In this document: positions 17,557 to 27,423 of the stretch, piece after piece
How the letters are laid out: each line of letters starts with the position of its first letter
Numbering within the stretch: the first letter of the stretch is position 1
Source: Deltaproteobacteria bacterium HGW-Deltaproteobacteria-18
Lineage (GTDB): Bacteria; Desulfobacterota; Desulfovibrionia; Desulfovibrionales; Desulfomicrobiaceae
Length of the DNA: 64,000 nucleotides
NCBI GenBank assembly: GCA_002841885.1
Contig: PHBE01000009.1
Span: forward strand, 62,001-126,000
Direction of reading: 5' to 3'
Made by a program: the position numbers and the translations under genes
The notes under the pieces: model-generated
Database searches by the model: none
Told to the model about the DNA's origin: nothing
Seen by the model: the letters and a program-made list of their open reading frames with translations, nothing else

Positions 17557-18744
17557 ATGGATTTTACATTTTTCAATCCCACGAAAATCATTTTCGGCGC
17601 CGGCTCTCTCGAAAAACTCGGCGCAACCGTAAGCAGCCTGGGTAAACACGCCCTGCTCGTGACCGGCGGCGGCAGCGTGAAGAGGAGCGGGATATTTGAC
17701 CGCGCCGTGGCCAGCTTGAATGCCGCCGGCGTTGCCGTGACAGAGTGCGCGGGCATCGAGCCCAACCCACGCATCACCTCCGTCATGCGCGGCGCCCAGA
17801 TTGCGAGGCGGGAGGGTTGCGATGTGGTCGTAGCCCTGGGCGGCGGCAGCACCATGGATGCCTCCAAGGTCATCGCCGCAGCGGTTCTGTATGAAGGAGA
17901 TCCCTGGAACCTGATCGCGCATGGTCAGAAGGACTGGCATATCCCGACCGAGGCGCTGCCGGTCGTCACCGTCCCCACGCTGGCCGCCACGGGTTCGGAA
18001 ATGAACAGCGGGGCCGTCATCAGCAATGACGACACCAAAGTGAAATCCTTTGTGCAGACGGATTGCCTCTTTCCGAAGGTGGCAGTGGTCGATCCCGAAT
18101 TGACCCTGACCGTGCCCAAGGATCAAACCGCGTACGGCGTGTGCGACATCATCACCCATGTCATGGAGGGCTATTTCAACGGCGTGGACGGCACGCCCAT
18201 TCAGGATCGCTTCGCCGAAGGCGTTATCATCAATGCGGTGGAATGGGGCCGTAAGGCTGTGGCCGATGGTTCGAACCTCGAAGCACGCGAGCAGGTGCAG
18301 TGGGCTTCCATAGTGGCGCTCAACGGCTGGATTCAGGCCGGGGTGGATATGGTGCCGCCCATGCACATGATCGAGCACGCTCTGTCCGCTCACCACAACA
18401 TCACCCATGGCGCCGGCCTGGCCATTGTCGGCCCGGCCTGGATGCGGTTCGCCGCCAAAGCCCGGCCCGCGCGTTTTGCCCAGTTTGCCGAGCGTGTTTT
18501 CGGCATCTCGCCTGAAGGAAAGGGCGTTCAGATTGTGTCAAGGGAAGGTATCGACGCCTACGTGGCCTTCCTGCGGGAAATCGGTTGTCCCACGCGCTTG
18601 TCGGATGTCGGCATCGGCGATGAACTGGTCGAGCAGTATGCGACGGACGCCGCGCTCGTGGTGCATGATGAGCAAGGCAGACTGCTCGGTCGTCCGCCCA
18701 TGACCAAGGCAGATATTGTGGCGGTGCTGCGAGACGCGCTGTAA
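17557..18744 (+). CDS. yqhD: iron-containing alcohol dehydrogenase, YqhD/BdhA-like aldehyde reductase
   Basis: A 395-residue group III alcohol dehydrogenase. Features are FFNPTKIIFGAGSLEKLG at the N-terminus, the nucleotide-binding GGGSTMDASKVIA, LAATGSEMNSGAVIS, and the metal-binding histidine region MHMIEHALSAHHNITHGAGL. The family reduces short-chain and toxic aldehydes with NADPH in the cytoplasm. The start at 17557 is favoured by AAGGAG 6 bases upstream. It leads a two-gene unit with a cupin gene, downstream of operator site 1 and divergent from the YqhC-like regulator. Confidence 0.92.
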   Translation: MDFTFFNPTKIIFGAGSLEKLGATVSSLGKHALLVTGGGSVKRSGIFDRAVASLNAAGVAVTECAGIEPNPRITSVMRGAQIARREGCDVVVALGGGSTMDASKVIAAAVLYEGDPWNLIAHGQKDWHIPTEALPVVTVPTLAATGSEMNSGAVISNDDTKVKSFVQTDCLFPKVAVVDPELTLTVPKDQTAYGVCDIITHVMEGYFNGVDGTPIQDRFAEGVIINAVEWGRKAVADGSNLEAREQVQWASIVALNGWIQAGVDMVPPMHMIEHALSAHHNITHGAGLAIVGPAWMRFAAKARPARFAQFAERVFGISPEGKGVQIVSREGIDAYVAFLREIGCPTRLSDVGIGDELVEQYATDAALVVHDEQGRLLGRPPMTKADIVAVLRDAL

Positions 18745-18768
18745 AAAAATGTATTCAGGAGCTGAGAT

Positions 18769-19179
18769 ATGGAAATCAAACGGAATGGATCCCAAGCTTC
18801 CATCACCGGCCCGGCGGACTGGTTTGCGGGCAGGGTGCGCATTGCCCCCCTGCTGTTCGAAGCCCAGGCTCCGGCCCGTGTGACCAGCGGGGCCGTGACC
18901 TTCGAGCCGGGCGCGCGAACGGCGTGGCACACGCATCCCCTGGGACAGATGCTCATCGTCACGGCCGGATGCGGCCGCGTGCAACTGGACGGTGCCCCGG
19001 TGCAGGAAATTCGCCCCGGCGACACGGTCTGGATCGCGCCGGACGAGCGCCACTGGCATGGCGCGGCTCCCCGCACTGCCATGACGCACATTGCCATTCA
19101 GGAGATGCTGGATGGATCAAGCGTGACATGGTCCGATCATGTCACGGACGAGGAGTACGGCGCGACCCCCTGCGGGTAG
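18769..19179 (+). CDS. small single-domain cupin
   Basis: A 136-residue cupin with a full metal-binding set: [15 protein letters not shown] in motif 1 and RHWHGAAP in motif 2. No signal peptide. It follows the YqhD-like gene by 24 bases behind AGGAG. It closely resembles the second cupin module of the secreted fusion protein at 24669-26261. Enzymes of this group include dioxygenases and isomerases; the substrate here is unknown and presumably a carbonyl compound. Confidence 0.85.
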   Translation: MEIKRNGSQASITGPADWFAGRVRIAPLLFEAQAPARVTSGAVTFEPGARTAWHTHPLGQMLIVTAGCGRVQLDGAPVQEIRPGDTVWIAPDERHWHGAAPRTAMTHIAIQEMLDGSSVTWSDHVTDEEYGATPCG

Positions 19180-19356
19180 GTCGGATGCATCCGGAAATGT
19201 TCCGGAGACACTATATCGTAGCATGCGAAATATGCGGCGGTCCGGTTTGCGTGTCGCCGCATGTTTTTCTGAAATGCGTAACAATCGGACGCGGCCTGGC
19301 GGCCGGGTCAGCCTTTGCGCCTTGAGTCGCAGCGGTTGCTCACGTTTCGGAGAATC

Positions 19357-19385
19357 GGGCAAAAATATACGAGGATTGGTCTACT
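19357..19385 (+). promoter_or_regulatory. putative AraC operator, site 2
   Basis: GGGCAAAAATATACGAGGAT followed by TGGTCTACT matches the shared motif and lies 91 bases before the Tat-exported aldo/keto reductase gene. Confidence 0.65.
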
Positions 19386-19406
19386 CTTTCGCGCCATGAC
19401 TGGTAA

Positions 19407-20648
<1,242 letters not shown>

Positions 20649-20656
20649 TCGTTCTC

Positions 20657-20685
20657 GAACAAAAAATTCGCGATAGGGCCTCTGC
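20657..20685 (+). promoter_or_regulatory. possible degenerate AraC operator
   Basis: GAACAAAAAATTCGCGATAG followed by GGCCTCTGC resembles the shared motif with one extra A and several mismatches. It lies 120 bases before the FMN-reductase start. It may be a weak internal site or coincidence. Confidence 0.3.
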
Positions 20686-20803
20686 GCTGAGCTTGACGCT
20701 TGATGCGAAGTGTGGCCGTACGGATTTCGAATGACCAACACTGGCCCATCGCAAAATCCGCGAGTGTCTCCGAATTGGAAAAATGTTATTAAAGGAGTTT
20801 TTC

Positions 20804-21436
20804 ATGCACGTGATTCTTGTCAACGGCAGCCCACATCCACACGGCTGCACTTACACAGCCCTGGAAGCGGTGGCTTCGACACTGCGGGAGGGAGGGATCG
20901 AAACCATTTTTTTCCAGGTCGGCACTAAGCCCTTGGCGGGGTGCATCGACTGCCGCTCCTGCGCTAAGACCGGGCGCTGCGTTTTTGACGACAAGGTTAA
21001 CGAGTTCGTGGAGTTGGCCGAACAGGCCGACGGCTTCGTGTTCGGTTCGCCCGTGCATTATGCCGCCGCCAGCGGGGCCATGACCAGCTTCATGGACCGG
21101 ACGTTCTTTTCATCCATGCTGTCTGGGCGCTCGGTCTTCCGCCTCAAGCCCGGTGCGGCCGTTGTGTCCGCCAGGCGCTCCGGCACAACGGCTGCCCTCG
21201 ATCAACTCAACAAATACATGACCTGGGGCGAGATGCCGGTCGTTTCGTCGCGGTACTGGAACATGGTCCACGGCAATACGCCGGACGAGGTGCGCCAGGA
21301 TCTGGAAGGTTTGCAGGTCATGCGCGCTCTGGGCCGCAACATGGCTTGGCTGCTGCAATGCAAGGAAGCGGGTTTGAAGGCGGGGATTGCCTTGCCCGAT
21401 CCGGAAAAGCGGGTCGCGACCAATTTCATTCGGTAA
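20804..21436 (+). CDS. flavodoxin-fold NAD(P)H-dependent FMN reductase
   Basis: A 210-residue protein starting MHVILVNGSPHPHGCTYTAL, the phosphate-binding loop of the NADPH-dependent FMN reductase/iron-sulfur flavoprotein family. Cysteines in GCIDCRSCAKTGRCVFDD and the flavin loop GSPVHYAAASGAMTSFMDR follow. It should carry FMN and reduce quinones, nitro compounds or other electrophiles. The start at 20804 is set by AAAGGAG. The cysteine set could hold an Fe-S cluster as in Isf proteins, but spacing is atypical. Confidence 0.85.
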   Translation: MHVILVNGSPHPHGCTYTALEAVASTLREGGIETIFFQVGTKPLAGCIDCRSCAKTGRCVFDDKVNEFVELAEQADGFVFGSPVHYAAASGAMTSFMDRTFFSSMLSGRSVFRLKPGAAVVSARRSGTTAALDQLNKYMTWGEMPVVSSRYWNMVHGNTPDEVRQDLEGLQVMRALGRNMAWLLQCKEAGLKAGIALPDPEKRVATNFIR

Positions 21437-21440
21437 ATGC

Positions 21441-22484
21441 ATGTGCCAGCCTATCGGAGTCCGCACCCATGTCCTGATCTCACGGTCGACCATTTGTTGG
21501 ATATTCGCGGTGAGCGCACTGCTTGCAATGTTCTTTTTGGAAAATGGTGTCACCATGGCTGCCGAACCCGATGTCAATCGGCTTGAATTCCAACATTTGA
21601 CGCTACGGGACCGTGTCCGCGACATTGCGCGACATCCGGCCTTTCGCGGATTTGGCCCTCTGCTGCTGCCGTGGGACGACAATTCGGCATACCTGGATAC
21701 GCCGCTGGCTAACGTCGGTTTGCTCATGCCGTACCATGGGCATGTGCGACCGGATGTGGTTGTTCGTGCTCTGAATCGTATGATTGATGATGTCGCCGCA
21801 GGTCTGCCCGTATTTCATGACTTTTATGACGAGCAGCAGAAGCAGGAGGACCCTGGCAAACGGCTGACCGGTCTGTTTTTCTTGCGGGGCAAGCAGGGTG
21901 CGCCTTTTGCCGTGGTCTGTCCGGGCGGCGGATTTTCTTATGTCGGCTCCCTGCATGAGGGTTTTCCCCTCGCCGTGGAACTGAGCGCCAGAGGATACAA
22001 CGCCTTTGTCCTCAGATACCGGGTGGGGAGCGAACTGCTGGCCACGGAAGATCTGGCGGCCGCGCTTGCGTATGTCACGGACCATGCCGGCCCGCTTGGC
22101 GTCGGGGTCGGCGGATATTCGCTGTGGGGCGGATCGGCCGGAGCGCGGATGGTCGGCAATATCGCCCAGCATGGAGCTGCCAGGTTCGGAGGCGTCGGAG
22201 TCCCTGCCCCTGGAACCGTTGTCATCGCCTACACAGGACAGTCCGGCATTTCATCCACCTATCCCCCGACGTTCATGACCGTCAGCAGTGACGATCGGAT
22301 CGTCAGCGAATCGGTCATGGACCGTCGCGCCGAGGGACTCCGAAGGGCCGGGGTTCCGGTCGAGTACAGAAAATACACCACTGCAGGTCACGGATTCGGC
22401 ACTGGTATCGGTACGGATGCCGAGGGCTGGATAGGGCATGCGATCCGGTTCTGGGAGAAGCACATCTCCATCGGCGCTCCCTGA
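21441..22484 (+). CDS. exported alpha/beta hydrolase
   Basis: About 347 residues from ATG 21441; an earlier start at 21387 overlaps the previous gene. The N-terminus has a hydrophobic stretch ICWIFAVSALLAMFFL followed by MAAE, a probable signal peptide. The hydrolase core shows PFAVVCPGGGFSYVGS (oxyanion loop), the nucleophile elbow LWGGSAGARM, DDRIVSE (Asp) and AGHGFG (His). This is the BD-FAE/acetylxylan-esterase-like layout. The substrate is unknown; its place with reductases suggests an ester or lactone product of detoxification. No good ribosome-binding site is seen, so translation may be coupled. Confidence 0.8.
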   Translation: MCQPIGVRTHVLISRSTICWIFAVSALLAMFFLENGVTMAAEPDVNRLEFQHLTLRDRVRDIARHPAFRGFGPLLLPWDDNSAYLDTPLANVGLLMPYHGHVRPDVVVRALNRMIDDVAAGLPVFHDFYDEQQKQEDPGKRLTGLFFLRGKQGAPFAVVCPGGGFSYVGSLHEGFPLAVELSARGYNAFVLRYRVGSELLATEDLAAALAYVTDHAGPLGVGVGGYSLWGGSAGARMVGNIAQHGAARFGGVGVPAPGTVVIAYTGQSGISSTYPPTFMTVSSDDRIVSESVMDRRAEGLRRAGVPVEYRKYTTAGHGFGTGIGTDAEGWIGHAIRFWEKHISIGAP

Positions 22485-22512
22485 CCCGTTTCTTGTTGCA
22501 AACTCCGTACGA

Positions 22513-22550
22513 CAAAGGCCTGACTACCCGAAAGAATAGTCAGGCCTTTG
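22513..22550. terminator. bidirectional terminator between convergent genes
   Basis: A perfect 14-bp stem, CAAAGGCCTGACTA and its complement, with a 10-base loop lies between the hydrolase (plus) and the second AraC gene (minus), with A/T at both outer ends. Confidence 0.8.
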
Positions 22551-22623
22551 TCATTGGAAGCTTGAAGAACGACAAACAATCCGGAGTCGCGTTGGCATAA
22601 TCCACCGAGGATTGCGCGTGCGT

Positions 22624-23553
22624 TCAGGCCTGTCCCATTTGCTGCAAGCTCTTGATGTCGCGCAGGGGCGGGGTTCCGAACTGGCGCTTATACTCGCGAC
22701 TGAACTGCGACAGGCTTTCATAGCCAACAGACAGCGCCGCACGCGTCACATCCTGCTTTTCGGCCAGCATGAGCCGCCGCGCTTCGTGCAGCCGGAGCCA
22801 CTTCTGGAACTGGAGCGGGCTCATCGTCGTCAGGGTCCGGAAATGATGATGAAAGGTCGACACGCTCATGCCCGACTGTCGGGCCAATTTTTCCACCTTG
22901 AGTTGTTGCGAGTAATTGCCCCGGAGCCAGCCGATGGCCTCGGCGATCTGATGGCCGTGGCTGCCTTCCGTGGCGATCTGGCGCAGGCGTGCGCCCTGGT
23001 CGCCGGTCAGCAGGTAATAGAGGATTTCCTTCTGGATCAGCGGCAGCAGAATGGGGATGCCTGCCGGCTGGTCGAGCAGGCTGATCATCCGCTGGAAGGC
23101 GTTCAGGAGCGTCGTGCTGACCGGGCTGATGGCCATGCCCCGATCAACTGGCGGCGCCTGCGGAACAGGCAGGGCGCTGTCGGCCATGAGTTGGGCGGCC
23201 ACGGACAGGTCCAGCCTGTAAACCAGTCCAAGCAGGGGTGCTTCGGGGCTGGCCTCGATGACATTGCCCATCACGGGCACGCCCACGGACGTGATCAGGT
23301 AGTGATTGGCGTCGTACTGATAGGCTTCCTCTCCCAGACAGATGCGCTTGGTGCCCTGGGCAACCAGGCAGATGCTTGGTTCGTGCAGATAGCTCATGGG
23401 TTCCGTGGGCGCTTCGTACCTGCGCAACAGCAAACCCGGTATGCTGGTCTCCAGCCGGTCCTGCTTTTTCGTCCAGCGGGCGATCAGCGCAGCCAGCGCC
23501 GCGCGCGCCGCGTCCAGTTCCATCTCTGATGCCATCTGATTGTGTTCGTTCAT
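22624..23553 (-). CDS. AraC-family regulator, paralogue of the YqhC-like protein
   Basis: 309 residues with the same layout as 16364-17284: a sensor domain (LHEPSICLVAQGTKRICLGE) and two helix-turn-helices (KVEKLARQSGMSVSTFHHHF and RAALSVGYESLSQFSREYKR). The recognition helices are nearly identical to the first regulator, so both probably bind the same operator. The sensor domain is more divergent and may respond to another signal. The ATG at 23553 follows AAGGAG. It is divergent from a DkgA-like reductase with operator site 3 between them. Confidence 0.9.
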   Translation of the reverse strand: MNEHNQMASEMELDAARAALAALIARWTKKQDRLETSIPGLLLRRYEAPTEPMSYLHEPSICLVAQGTKRICLGEEAYQYDANHYLITSVGVPVMGNVIEASPEAPLLGLVYRLDLSVAAQLMADSALPVPQAPPVDRGMAISPVSTTLLNAFQRMISLLDQPAGIPILLPLIQKEILYYLLTGDQGARLRQIATEGSHGHQIAEAIGWLRGNYSQQLKVEKLARQSGMSVSTFHHHFRTLTTMSPLQFQKWLRLHEARRLMLAEKQDVTRAALSVGYESLSQFSREYKRQFGTPPLRDIKSLQQMGQA

Positions 23554-23629
23554 ACGCGACTCCTTGTTGCAGTCCATGTATCAGGGTCGCTCGACAAAAC
23601 AACATGGTCGCCAAGCTTTTCGGAGGATC

Positions 23630-23658
23630 GTGCAAAAAATTGCGAGGATCTGTCTATC
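23630..23658 (+). promoter_or_regulatory. putative AraC operator, site 3
   Basis: GTGCAAAAAATTGCGAGGAT followed by CTGTCTATC matches the shared motif in the gap between the second AraC gene and the DkgA-like gene, 111 bases before the latter's start. Confidence 0.65.
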
Positions 23659-23768
23659 CGAAACGTACCCAGAGAGTAGACCGGACATGAAGGCTTGGTC
23701 TGTCGCTGCGGTGTCGGCGGCAGGACTGAGCCGGAAAAACACCATGCAGCATTTCGCAGGAGAACCAT

Positions 23769-24620
23769 ATGGATACCATTATTCTGAACAACGGCGTGGA
23801 GATGCCCATCCTGGGCTTTGGCGTCTTCCAGATCGCCGATCCGGCCCAATGCGAACAATGCGTCGCCCAGGCACTCGAAACAGGCTACCGCCTCATCGAC
23901 ACGGCCGCGTCCTATCAGAACGAGGAGTCCGTGGGCCGGGCGCTCAGTCAGAGCGGCATTCCACGTCAAGATCTCTTCATCACCACCAAGCTCTGGCTGG
24001 AAGACGCCGGATACGAAAAGACCCAAAAAGCCTTCGACAAATCCTTGGCCAAGCTGCGGCTCGATTATCTGGATCTGTACCTGATCCATCAGCCCTATGG
24101 CGACGTGTACGGCGCGTGGCGGGCCATGGAGGAACTGTACAGGGATGGGCGGGTCCGAGCCATCGGCGTCAGCAATTTTTATCCGGACCGCGTCCTTGAT
24201 CTGATCCTGCACAACGAGATTGCGCCCGCCATCAACCAGATCGAGACGCACCCGTTCTGCCAGCAGGTTGCGACGCAGCGGTTCCTGAAGGACAACAACG
24301 TCCAGATCGAGTCCTGGGGGCCGTTTGCGGAAGGTCGGAACAATCTCTTCGGCAATGAGGTTCTGCAAAACATTGCTGCGAAGCACGGCAGGACCGTGGC
24401 CCAGGTCGTGCTGCGCTGGCTCACCCAGCGCGGAATCATCGCCATTCCCAAATCCGTCCGGCCCGATCGCATGGCCGAAAACTTCGCGATATTCGATTTT
24501 TCGCTGACCCTGGAGGATATGGCGGAAATCGGCAAGCTGGACATGGGCGTCAGCAGTTTCTTCGACCATCGCGATCCCGAAATCGTCAGGTGGCTGGGAA
24601 CGAGAAAGCTTGAGCTCTGA
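23769..24620 (+). CDS. cytoplasmic aldo/keto reductase, DkgA-like
   Basis: A 283-residue AKR5-type enzyme: [32 protein letters not shown] (catalytic Asp, Tyr), FITTKLW (Lys), [10 protein letters not shown] (His), GVSNF and [14 protein letters not shown] (NADPH site). The family reduces 2,5-diketogluconate, methylglyoxal and other dicarbonyls. In E. coli, dkgA belongs to the YqhC regulon beside yqhD, which fits this island. The start follows AGGAGA. It is the first gene of a four-gene unit ending at the terminator at 28561. Confidence 0.92.
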   Translation: MDTIILNNGVEMPILGFGVFQIADPAQCEQCVAQALETGYRLIDTAASYQNEESVGRALSQSGIPRQDLFITTKLWLEDAGYEKTQKAFDKSLAKLRLDYLDLYLIHQPYGDVYGAWRAMEELYRDGRVRAIGVSNFYPDRVLDLILHNEIAPAINQIETHPFCQQVATQRFLKDNNVQIESWGPFAEGRNNLFGNEVLQNIAAKHGRTVAQVVLRWLTQRGIIAIPKSVRPDRMAENFAIFDFSLTLEDMAEIGKLDMGVSSFFDHRDPEIVRWLGTRKLEL

Positions 24621-24668
24621 TCCACGTGTCGAGTTCGGTGATCTTGACCGCCAATAAGGAGAATATTC

Positions 24669-26261
24669 ATGCACTCTATGCTGACGAAATGTGCGTCCCT
24701 TGCCTCGCTGCTGGTTTTGGTTGTTTTCGCATCCGCTGCGTTCGCCGCCGAATCAGACGGCCAAATCACTATCACGCGAAGGGGCTCTCAAGCCACTAAA
24801 CCCGTAACCGGCCAGCACCATGCCGGTGCGGTACGCATTGAGCAAAGCTTCACGGCAAGCCCACTGGCGCGTCTGGTCGGCGAGCAGTTCACCTTTGAGC
24901 CGGGGGCGCGGTCGGCCTGGCACTCAAGCCCCATGGGGCAGATCCTGCTCATCACTTCCGGAAAAATGATCGTTCAGGAAGAAAACGGCCCCCTCGAAGA
25001 GGCGTTTTCGGGCGACGTGGTGATTTTTCCGCCCAAAGTGAAGGGCTGGTTCGGGGCATCTCCCGATACAGCCGCGTCCGTCTTGGTGATGGCCGAAGCC
25101 GTGGACGGCGGCACCGCGACCTGGTTTGAACACGTGAGTGACAGTCAGTACCAGAGCGGTTCTTCAGACAAAAAATCCATGAATCTGACGATCTCGCGCG
25201 CCGGCTCCTTGCCTTCCGGCAAGGCCGATCCGGCTCATTTTACCGGGATCGCCCGGACGGATTATCTGTTTTCTCCCAAAGACGGTTCACAAGCCTATGG
25301 CGCGGTGGTCACATTTGAGCCGTGCTCGCGGACCGACTGGCACAGCCACCCCATGGGCCAGACTCTGATTGTCACTGCCGGCCGTGGCTATGTGCAGCGC
25401 CTGGGCGGGCCGCTGCATGAACTCAGGCAGGGCGATATCGCCTGGACACCGGCCGATGTCGTGCATTGGCATGGCGCGGCCCCGGATACCGCCATGGCGC
25501 ATATCGCGCTCTCCGAGCGGGTTGAAGGCAAGTCCGTGGCATGGGGCGCGAAAGTAACCGACGAGGAGTATGGGGCGGTCAACCCGAATGAAGTGCCGCA
25601 TAAATTGCAGAAAATCGCGCTAATCGCGGCGTTTACGGCCAGTGGCGACATGGACCGTCTGAAGACGGTGCTGGTCGAAGGGCTGGAGGCGGGCCTCACC
25701 GTGAATCAGGTCAAGGAAGTCCTGATCCATACCTATGCTTATGCGGGCTTTCCCCGCGCCCTGAACGGGATCAACGCCTTCATCGGCGTCATGGAAGAAC
25801 GTGAAAAACAGGGCATCAAGGATGTGCACGGCCCGGAAGCAAGCAAGATTGCCACGGACAAGAGCAGGTATGAATACGGCCACGATGTCCTGGCGAAGCT
25901 GCGCAACCCATCGTTCGTGCCCGGCCCGGCAGGCTCCCTGAAAAGACCGGCATCGCGGCCCGGATACGAGACGTTTACCCCGACCATCGAAGTCTTTCTG
26001 AAAGAGCATCTTTTCGCGGATATCTTCATGCGCGACGTGCTTGATTACCAATGCCGCGAAATAGCGACCGTCGGAGTATTGAGCAATTTGCCGGGCACGA
26101 ACGCCCAGCTCCGCTCCCACATCGGCCTCGCCTTGGTGCAAGGCTTTACCGAGCAGCAAATGAAACATCTTTTTGCTGTCCTGGGAACGTATCTTGGCAA
26201 GGAACGGGAAGATAACGCCCTGTCGGTTCTTCAGCAGGTGACGGAGGAGCGGAAGAAGTAG
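24669..26261 (+). CDS. exported cupin-cupin-carboxymuconolactone decarboxylase fusion
   Basis: 530 residues: a signal peptide (LASLLVLVVFASAAFA), cupin 1 (~30-160), cupin 2 (~175-300) and two carboxymuconolactone-decarboxylase-like modules (~310-390 and ~440-525). Cupin 2 keeps its metal ligands (WHSHPMGQTLIVTAGRG and VHWHGAAPD). Cupin 1 reads WHSSPMGQILLITSG and KGWFGASPD, so most of its histidines are lost. The second CMD module has YQCREIATVGVLSNLPGTN. These parts usually exist as separate proteins in AKR/flavodoxin clusters. The role is probably periplasmic handling of a reactive carbonyl or lactone; the substrate is unknown. AAGGAG precedes the start. Confidence 0.87.
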   Translation: MHSMLTKCASLASLLVLVVFASAAFAAESDGQITITRRGSQATKPVTGQHHAGAVRIEQSFTASPLARLVGEQFTFEPGARSAWHSSPMGQILLITSGKMIVQEENGPLEEAFSGDVVIFPPKVKGWFGASPDTAASVLVMAEAVDGGTATWFEHVSDSQYQSGSSDKKSMNLTISRAGSLPSGKADPAHFTGIARTDYLFSPKDGSQAYGAVVTFEPCSRTDWHSHPMGQTLIVTAGRGYVQRLGGPLHELRQGDIAWTPADVVHWHGAAPDTAMAHIALSERVEGKSVAWGAKVTDEEYGAVNPNEVPHKLQKIALIAAFTASGDMDRLKTVLVEGLEAGLTVNQVKEVLIHTYAYAGFPRALNGINAFIGVMEEREKQGIKDVHGPEASKIATDKSRYEYGHDVLAKLRNPSFVPGPAGSLKRPASRPGYETFTPTIEVFLKEHLFADIFMRDVLDYQCREIATVGVLSNLPGTNAQLRSHIGLALVQGFTEQQMKHLFAVLGTYLGKEREDNALSVLQQVTEERKK

Positions 26262-26356
26262 CGCAAAATGAAGCCTGCAAAAAGTCATGTAAGAGTATCA
26301 AGCTCGAAGCCGAAGTTATAGTAATCAATAAAGTTATTAAAATAAGGAGAATAAGT

Positions 26357-27412
26357 ATGTTTATATTTAAAGTCATGATGGGGTTGGTGGTGGCCATTGT
26401 TGTTTCCGCAGGAGGAGTAATGGCGGCCGACTATAAAAAGAACCCTTTCACTTTGGTCTATGACGGCGCGGTTACGGAAAATGTGAAAGGCGCTGTGAAC
26501 ATGAATCAGGTCACGTATAAACTGAATGGTATCGATATTTCGGCCAACGTGTATACGCCTGCGAGCTATGACCCGAGTAAGACATATCCTGCCGTGGTCG
26601 TGGCTCATCCCAATGGCGGCGTGAAAGAGCAGGTCGCCGGCCTGTATGCCCAGCGTCTGGCGGAAAAAGGCTACATCGCCATTGCCGCCGATGCCGCGTA
26701 TCAAGGCGCGAGCGGCGGCACGCCGCGCAGTGTGGACAAGCCGGCCAATCGTATCGAGGACATTCATGGCATGGCGGATTTCATCAGTCGCTACGCCGGA
26801 GTCGATGCCGATCGTTTGGGCCTGCTGGGCATCTGCGGCGGTGGCGGCTATTCCTTGAAAGCGGCCCAAACCGACAAACGTTTCAAAGCAGTCGCCACTT
26901 TGAGCATGTTCAATTCCGGTCTGGTGAGACGCAACGGCTACATGGACTCGCAAGTGCCCACCATTCAGGAACGTTTACAGCAGGCCTCGGACGCCCGTGC
27001 ACAAGAAGCGGCCGGCGGCGAGATCATCTATGCGGCTGATGCCAAACTGACCGATGAGCAAATCGCCAAGTTGCCGTTCGATCTGTACCGCCAGGGCTTC
27101 GAATACTACGGCAAGACCCACGCCCACCCGAATTCGACGTTCAGGTACACGATGAGCAGCCTGCTGGCGCTGATGAATTTTGACGCCGCCAGCAACATGG
27201 ACCTCATCAACCAGCCTTTTCTGATGATCGCAGGCAGCAAGGCCGACTCGCTGTACATGACCCAGGATGCCTTTCAAAAGGCCGTCAATGCGAAGAATAA
27301 AGAATTGTTTCTGATCGACGGCGCGACTCACATCGAAACCTATTGGAAGCCCCAGTATGTGGACCAGGCCATGGGCAAATTGGCCCAGTTCTTCGGTGAT
27401 ACGCTCAAGTAA
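26357..27412 (+). CDS. exported alpha/beta hydrolase with cysteine nucleophile (dienelactone hydrolase-like)
   Basis: 351 residues with an N-terminal signal (MMGLVVAIVVSAGGVMAA). The core has YPAVVVAHPNGGVKEQ (oxyanion loop) and a nucleophile elbow LLGICGGGGYSLKAA in which Cys replaces Ser, as in dienelactone hydrolases and YcjY-like proteins. Asp in IAGSKADSLY and His in DGATHIETYW complete a plausible triad. It should act on lactones or thioesters in the periplasm (inference). It is the third gene of the operon after the cupin-CMD fusion, and AAGGAG precedes the start. Confidence 0.85.
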   Translation: MFIFKVMMGLVVAIVVSAGGVMAADYKKNPFTLVYDGAVTENVKGAVNMNQVTYKLNGIDISANVYTPASYDPSKTYPAVVVAHPNGGVKEQVAGLYAQRLAEKGYIAIAADAAYQGASGGTPRSVDKPANRIEDIHGMADFISRYAGVDADRLGLLGICGGGGYSLKAAQTDKRFKAVATLSMFNSGLVRRNGYMDSQVPTIQERLQQASDARAQEAAGGEIIYAADAKLTDEQIAKLPFDLYRQGFEYYGKTHAHPNSTFRYTMSSLLALMNFDAASNMDLINQPFLMIAGSKADSLYMTQDAFQKAVNAKNKELFLIDGATHIETYWKPQYVDQAMGKLAQFFGDTLK

Positions 27413-27423
27413 GGAGGCAAACG

